Of a DNA stretch of 37,835 nt, positions 33,991 through 37,835 are shown piece by piece (position 1 is the first letter of the stretch; every line of letters starts with the position of its first letter). Source of the DNA: Gemmatimonadota bacterium (GTDB taxonomy: Bacteria; Orphanbacterota; Orphanbacteria; Orphanbacterales; Orphanbacteraceae); NCBI GenBank assembly GCA_020061515.1, contig JAGUYC010000258.1, positions 1 through 37,835 on the forward strand, read 5' to 3'. The notes beneath the pieces were generated by a model. That model ran no database searches and was not told where the DNA came from. It saw only the letters and a list, made by a program, of their open reading frames with translations. A program made the position numbers and the translations under genes.

Positions 33991-34026
33991 TCCGCTTCAC
34001 CGCCGCGGATGACGCGGCGCGGGCGG
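33991..34026 (+). terminator. hairpin after atpC, possible attenuator
   Basis: CGCCGCG (34001-34007), loop gatga, CGCGGCG (34013-34019), extended outside by TCCGC/GCGGA (33991-33995 and 34022-34026). There is no U tract, and the next gene's ribosome site follows at once, so partial read-through is more likely than full termination. Confidence 0.35.
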
Positions 34027-34043
34027 AAGGAAAGGAGACGGCG

Positions 34044-36014
34044 ATGCGGCGCTCGGCGATCCTCGTTCTCGCGATCGTGAGTGGTCTCTTCGTGTTCTGT
34101 TCGAAGCGGCCGGAACCGGCGGCTTTCTCCGTCTATCCCGCGAAGCCGGAGACGGATCACGAGCTGATGATCGATTACCGGCCGGTGCTCTCTCGCTCCC
34201 CTCTCCAACGAGCGGAGAAGATCGATCTTCGCGTCTCGTTTCTCTCCGCGAGCGGCGACATCCGCTCGGAGGAGATCCCGATGACGAGGCAAGAGGACGT
34301 GTGGACCGTTCGCTTCGTTCCCTCGGAGCGGATGCCGAAGGTGCCGGTCCTTCTCGTCGCGGCGTTCGTGAACGCGGACGACCGCGAGTCCTTCGACAAC
34401 AACCGCGGGAACCCTTGGGTGGTTCCTTTTTATGTAAAAGGACAGCCCGCTTCGAGCGCGCACCTTCAGCTTTCTCGACTGCAGTGGGGGGAAGCGCGTC
34501 TTGAAGGCCCGGTGGGCATGTCTTCCGACCGAAAGACCGCGGCCGCGAGTCTCGATGCGGCCCGCGCCGCCGATCCGAAGAACCCGTTGCTCGGGCCGGT
34601 CGACTGGACCCGAAAGATGAGAGAGTGGAGAGACGACCCGGTCCGCCTTGATTCCCTGAAGAGCGCCGTCCGGGAAGAGGCGGACGGGTTCTTCGCCGGC
34701 CGAGAAACGTGGGGCGAGCCGAAGACGGGGACGGTCGCATTTCTCGAGCTGCTCGGGGCGATGAACGAGAACGCGCTTCGCGACTCGCTCGCCGTGGAGC
34801 TCGCCGCGCGCTTTCCGAGGGACACGGTGATCGCGATGATCGCGGTCGAATCCCTAGTGAACAGGCGCGATTGGGAAGGCTCCGCCGCGCGCCTTCGCGC
34901 GTTCTTGGAGGCGCACTCGAACTCGCCCGCCGCTCCGCGCGCGCGCGGCACGCTCGTCTCGATCTATCTTCGTCGTATCGATGCTCCGGAGCTCGCGGGC
35001 GAGATCGTGCAAAGCGGAGAGCCGATGGAGACGGAGCAGGCGACGGCCTACGCCGAATGGCTCGCCGCCCAACCGGGCCGGCTCGATGAGGCCGAGAGTT
35101 TCTTCCGGCGCTGCGTGGAGGAGGCGCGCGCGGAGGAGTGGTCTCCGTCGGGACCGGAAGCGCGCTCCGAGTGGGCCGCGTCTCACGAGTGGACGATCGG
35201 TCGCGCGATGGCCGGTCTCGCCGATGTTCTCGAGAAGAAGGAGCGGCACGGTGAAGCGGCCGGCGTGCTCGCCGAGCTCGCTTCCGTGATGTCGCAGGCG
35301 GCCGAGGCGGGGGTGTTCGAGGATCTCGCGAGGCTCTGCGAGCGTGCGGGACGGCCCGCCGACGCTCTCGCGGCGTTGGAGCGTCTTGCGGCGCGCGCAA
35401 AGCCCTCCGAAGAAGCGCTCGCGGCGTGGCGGGATCTGTTCGCGAAGGCGCGGCCGAACGAGGATTTCGAGAAGCATGCGGCCGCATTCACGGATACGCG
35501 CCGCGCGCTCATGATGTCGAGGCTCGAGAACCGCGTGCTCGATTGGGAGGCGCCCGACATCCGTGTCGAGGATGCGGAGGGAGCGACGCGGGCGCTCTCC
35601 GATTTCCGAGGCAAGGTCGTTCTCGTCGACTTCTGGGCGACTTGGTGCGGGCCGTGCCGGCGCGCGCTCCCGCACGTGGAAGCGATCGCTCGCGAGATGC
35701 AGGATGCGGAGTTCGTCGTGCTCCCCGTCAACGTGTGGGAGAGGGAGACCGGAGACGAAAGGCGCCAAGCGGTCGCGGAGAAGTGGAAAGAGCTCGGGCT
35801 GGCGATGCCCTACTATCTCGATCCGGACACCGACTGGGACAGAGAAACTTCGGCTGCGGCCCGCTTTCAAGTGTCCGGGATCCCGACTTCCTTCTTGCTG
35901 GATCGCGAGGGGAGGATTCTCTTTCGGACTGTCGGCTTTGGAGGCGAATCGAGCGACGAGGATCTTCGCGCCAAGATCGAGTTCGCGCTCGCGCGCTCAT
36001 CGCCGGGCGCGTAG
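34044..36014 (+). CDS. TPR-like protein with C-terminal TlpA/ResA thioredoxin domain
   Basis: 656 residues. The N-terminal export signal ends in VSGLFVFC, so Cys19 may be a lipoprotein site, though Phe at -1 makes the lipobox poor. Residues 25-135 form a beta-rich domain, and 145-490 a run of helices with TPR-like pairs (EGSAARLRAFLEAHSNSPAA; LDEAESFFRRCVEEAR; ADALAALERLAARA). Residues 505-650 are a TlpA/ResA-type thioredoxin: VLVDFWATWCGPCRRALP with C535/C538, and cis-proline loop VSGIPTSFLLDREG. It is probably a periplasmic-side thiol-disulphide oxidoreductase, perhaps for cytochrome c maturation given the c-type cytochrome nearby. AAAGGAG precedes ATG 34044, 68 bases after atpC. Confidence 0.88.
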   Translation: MRRSAILVLAIVSGLFVFCSKRPEPAAFSVYPAKPETDHELMIDYRPVLSRSPLQRAEKIDLRVSFLSASGDIRSEEIPMTRQEDVWTVRFVPSERMPKVPVLLVAAFVNADDRESFDNNRGNPWVVPFYVKGQPASSAHLQLSRLQWGEARLEGPVGMSSDRKTAAASLDAARAADPKNPLLGPVDWTRKMREWRDDPVRLDSLKSAVREEADGFFAGRETWGEPKTGTVAFLELLGAMNENALRDSLAVELAARFPRDTVIAMIAVESLVNRRDWEGSAARLRAFLEAHSNSPAAPRARGTLVSIYLRRIDAPELAGEIVQSGEPMETEQATAYAEWLAAQPGRLDEAESFFRRCVEEARAEEWSPSGPEARSEWAASHEWTIGRAMAGLADVLEKKERHGEAAGVLAELASVMSQAAEAGVFEDLARLCERAGRPADALAALERLAARAKPSEEALAAWRDLFAKARPNEDFEKHAAAFTDTRRALMMSRLENRVLDWEAPDIRVEDAEGATRALSDFRGKVVLVDFWATWCGPCRRALPHVEAIAREMQDAEFVVLPVNVWERETGDERRQAVAEKWKELGLAMPYYLDPDTDWDRETSAAARFQVSGIPTSFLLDREGRILFRTVGFGGESSDEDLRAKIEFALARSSPGA

Positions 36015-36059
36015 CTTTCCGAGCTCCCCGTCGCCGCGCCGCCGTCGGAGAGGAAACCG

Positions 36060-36539
36060 ATGAAGATCGAGTTCGAGCCGATCGGCATGATCCGCACGCC
36101 GTTCACGAAGCCTGAGGGGATGCCGATCCAGCCGACGGGGGCGGCCGGCGTTCGGGGAACCGTCGAGGTCTTCCCCGATTTCGCCGAGGGCCTCGAGGAT
36201 CTCGACGGGTTCTCCCACATCGTTCTCATCTACCACTTCCATCGGGCGTCCGCGCCCAAGCTGACCGTGATCCCCTTTCTCGACTCGGAAAAGCGGGGGG
36301 TCTTCGCCACCCGGGCCCCGTCGAGGCCGAACCCGATCGGTCTCTCGGTCGTGCGCCTCGTCCGCGTCGAAGGCACGATCCTTTATGTCGAAAACGTCGA
36401 CATTCTCGACGGAACGCCGCTTCTCGACATCAAGCCGCACGTGCCGGACCTCGACGCTCCTCCGGCCGATCGCGTCGGGTGGCTGAAGCGCGCCAAGCGC
36501 CGAGCCACGAGGAAGAAGGCGGACGACCGCTTCGCGTGA
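36060..36539 (+). CDS. trmO: tRNA (N6-threonylcarbamoyladenosine(37)-N6)-methyltransferase TrmO (TsaA/YaeB family)
   Basis: 159 residues. Family signatures are all visible: FEPIGMIRTPFTKPEGMPIQP, VRGTVEVFPDFAEGLEDLDG, FSHIVLIYHFHRA, GVFATRAPSRPNPIGLSVVR and LDIKPHVPDLD. These define the beta-barrel SAM-dependent TrmO core; the enzyme methylates t6A37 in tRNAs for Thr. E. coli TrmO has an extra C-terminal domain, and this short form resembles the archaeal and many bacterial single-domain versions. GAGAGGAAACC precedes ATG 36060. Confidence 0.93.
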   Translation: MKIEFEPIGMIRTPFTKPEGMPIQPTGAAGVRGTVEVFPDFAEGLEDLDGFSHIVLIYHFHRASAPKLTVIPFLDSEKRGVFATRAPSRPNPIGLSVVRLVRVEGTILYVENVDILDGTPLLDIKPHVPDLDAPPADRVGWLKRAKRRATRKKADDRFA

Positions 36540-36551
36540 AAAGCCTTGCCC

Positions 36552-36580
36552 TTGCGCCCGCGGGGATCTCTGACTAGTTT
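36552..36580 (+). promoter_or_regulatory. promoter for the cupredoxin gene
   Basis: TTGCGC (36552-36557), 17-base spacer and TAGTTT (36575-36580). The -10 is only three of six, but the whole segment parallels the atp operon promoter, including GGATC in the spacer and ACTA overlapping the -10. It lies 71 bases before ATG 36652. Confidence 0.4.
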
Positions 36581-36651
36581 CCGAGCAGGTCCATGGGGAA
36601 CGCGCGTCCCCGTCCCCCCGCCGAACTTGTTGGGTGAAAAGGAGACTGGAG

Positions 36652-37065
36652 ATGCACCGGGCGCTTCTCTTCGTTGCGCTTCTGTTCGCGGCCGCCGGTC
36701 CGGCGGACGCGGACACGACGATGGTCACGACTTCCGGAACGACTTTCGTCCCCGCTTCGGTCACGATTCAGCTCGGGGACACGGTGCGATGGGTGAACGG
36801 CTCGCTCTCCCACACGGCGACCAGCGGCTTCGGATCGGGGGATCCGAACGCGGGCGCCCTCTTCGACGCTCCACTCAGTGGACTCAATCCGGAATTCTTT
36901 TACACCTTCACCGATACGGCCGGCACGTACCCGTATTTCTGCAGGCCGCACGAGATCATGGGGATGACGGGGACGGTCGTCGTCGAGTCGAACCTCTCCG
37001 GAGTGCCGGAGGCGTGCTGCGACGTCTTCGCCTCGTGGGGGCAGGTGAAAGCTCTCTTCGATTGA
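36652..37065 (+). CDS. exported plastocyanin/azurin-like type-1 copper protein
   Basis: 137 residues with signal peptide 1-20 (LLFVALLFAAAGPADA). The cupredoxin ligands are all present: H54 (SLSHTATSG), C97, H100 and M105 in YPYFCRPHEIMGMTGTVVV, with the plastocyanin spacing Cx2Hx4M. It is a small periplasmic electron carrier. After the cupredoxin fold ends (about residue 112) there is a 25-residue tail with two adjacent Cys (EACCDV). AAGGAG at 36639-36644 is placed for ATG 36652; the GTG at 36634 precedes that ribosome site and is not used. Confidence 0.9.
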   Translation: MHRALLFVALLFAAAGPADADTTMVTTSGTTFVPASVTIQLGDTVRWVNGSLSHTATSGFGSGDPNAGALFDAPLSGLNPEFFYTFTDTAGTYPYFCRPHEIMGMTGTVVVESNLSGVPEACCDVFASWGQVKALFD

Positions 37066-37068
37066 AGC

Positions 37069-37094
37069 GGGGACGGCCGATGAAGACCGTCCCC
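37069..37094. terminator. hairpin between convergent cupredoxin and mscL genes
   Basis: GGGGACGG (37069-37076) and CCGTCCCC (37087-37094), an 8-bp perfect stem with a 10-base loop, in the 59-base gap between two convergent genes. No T run on either side, so it is either a GC-only terminator or an RNA-end stabiliser. Confidence 0.5.
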
Positions 37095-37124
37095 CCTCGC
37101 TCGAGCTGCGCGCTTCTCCTGCCG

Positions 37125-37568
37125 CTACTCGACCGCCGACGTGCAGAACGCGCACCGCTTCGCCTTGATCGGGATCGCGGAGAGGCAGTGCGGGCATTCC
37201 TTCGTCGTCGGCGCCGCGGGCGCCGTCGCTTCCTGCCGTTTCAGCCGGTTGATGTTCTTGATGAGAAGGAACACGGCGAACGCGACGATGAGGAAGTTGA
37301 TGACCATGTTGATGAAAATGCCGTAGTTCAAGGTGACCGCGCCGGCCTTCGTCGCTTCCTCCAAGGAGGCGAACTCCGCGCCTCCGCCCTTCAACACGAG
37401 ATAGAGGTTTGAAAAGTCCACGTTACCGAGAAGAAGGCCGATCGGCGGCATGAGAACATCCTTGACGAGCGAAGCGACGATCCCGCCAAACGCGCCGCCG
37501 ATGATGATCCCGACCGCCATGTCAACCACGTTCCCGCGCATCGCGAAATCCTTGAATTCCTTGAGCAC
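37125..37568 (-). CDS. mscL: large-conductance mechanosensitive channel MscL with C-terminal zinc ribbon
   Basis: 147 residues. The N-terminal amphipathic helix and TM1 [20 protein letters not shown] with [18 protein letters not shown] are diagnostic of MscL; TM2 is [20 protein letters not shown]. It opens under membrane tension to release solutes on hypo-osmotic shock. Instead of the usual cytoplasmic helix bundle, the C terminus ends in [19 protein letters not shown] with C125/C128 and C139/C142, a zinc-ribbon-like fold. GTG 37568 follows AAAGGAGG at good spacing. Confidence 0.95.
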   Translation of the reverse strand: MLKEFKDFAMRGNVVDMAVGIIIGGAFGGIVASLVKDVLMPPIGLLLGNVDFSNLYLVLKGGGAEFASLEEATKAGAVTLNYGIFINMVINFLIVAFAVFLLIKNINRLKRQEATAPAAPTTKECPHCLSAIPIKAKRCAFCTSAVE

Positions 37569-37835
37569 GCGCGCCTCCTTTCGTTGCGAGCGACCCCGCT
37601 GGGAATCGCACGTTGATGGAAGCGATCTTCAGGGATGCGATCGCGGTCGGTCAAGGAGATCGTTCCCAAGCGGGGAACGACGCCTCCTGCAAAGGCGAGG
37701 AGGCCGAAAGGGGACAGCCGAATATTTGTGAACCAGGTTCCTTAACAAGGTTCCTTAACAATTGCAACGACCGAGCCACGCGCGGGTGGCGGCCACGGGC
37801 GCCTGCTCGTCCGACGACTCAGCCACGGCGGGTGA
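37569..37835. other. repeat-rich region upstream of mscL
   Basis: No gene seen. Two perfect 7-bp hairpins lie side by side: CGTTCCC/GGGAACG (37661-37679) and GCCTCCT/AGGAGGC (37682-37704). They are followed by a perfect 13-bp tandem duplication AGGTTCCTTAACA (37735-37747 and 37748-37760). A TTGACC with a weak GAAGAT 18 bases on (minus strand, 37654-37649 and 37630-37625) may be the mscL promoter. The final 70 bases show nothing. Confidence 0.5.

Noticed and set aside
37705-37735. REP/RAYT-associated palindrome (GGGGACAGCC)
   Set aside because: Only half of the typical palindrome is present; the complementary end is not seen.

Overview
The window is 37.8 kb of GC-rich bacterial chromosome. 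It carries menaquinone synthesis, a complete F-type ATP synthase operon, multihaem c-type cytochrome and secreted enzymes, one of which ends in an FlgD/T9SS-like Ig module. That mixture is typical of Gram-negative bacteria of the wider FCB superphylum, possibly a lineage such as Candidatus Eisenbacteria. This placement is inference: there is no rRNA or other taxonomic marker in the window.

Layout. (1) 1-3062, plus: the end of menA, then menC and menE, tightly packed. (2) 3136-5127, minus: a four-haem exported cytochrome and a glutaryl-CoA dehydrogenase. (3) 5362-10422, plus: a polytopic GT-C-like membrane protein, a two-domain M16 metallopeptidase and a Nudix hydrolase. (4) 10379-12823, minus: a membrane-embedded spermidine-synthase-like protein. 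It is divergent from a secreted NodB-type deacetylase (12975-14663) whose domain order looks nested. (5) 15096-19982: a small exported protein, then minus-strand CNNM/CorC transporter-like protein, CoA-binding protein and a large secreted GH57 enzyme with starch-binding modules. (6) 20451-22260, plus: ornithine aminotransferase and a one-domain asparaginase. (7) 22261-24890: an accessory stretch with visibly different composition. It holds two minus-strand genes (a secreted C-type-lectin-like protein and an unrecognised membrane protein) separated by a sequence with the features of an integron attC site. No integrase is visible, so it resembles a CALIN (cluster of attC sites lacking integrase). 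(8) 24891-26626, minus: a SpoIIE-type phosphatase overlapping a PLD-family protein. (9) 26788-33975, plus: atpZ-I-B-E-F-H-A-G-D-C, interrupted between atpH and atpA by a 186-bp fold-back element with 25-bp terminal inverted repeats. (10) 34044-37568: a TlpA-like thioredoxin protein, TrmO, a plastocyanin-like protein and, on minus, MscL with a C-terminal zinc ribbon.

The genes point to a respiring organism. Menaquinone and c-type or copper electron carriers feed a proton-driven ATP synthase (c-subunit carboxylate Glu without the usual Na+-binding Ser), and amino-acid and acyl-CoA catabolism and external alpha-glucan or other polysaccharide processing are also encoded. Most parts are ordinary core genome. 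The parts worth a second look are the integron-like cassettes (22.6-24.5 kb), the fold-back repeat in the atp operon with a relative at 22.35 kb, and the nested deacetylase. Several intergenic regions also share a -35/-10 pattern with TTGC- or TTGA-type -35 boxes, exactly 17 bp of spacer and TA-initial -10 boxes.
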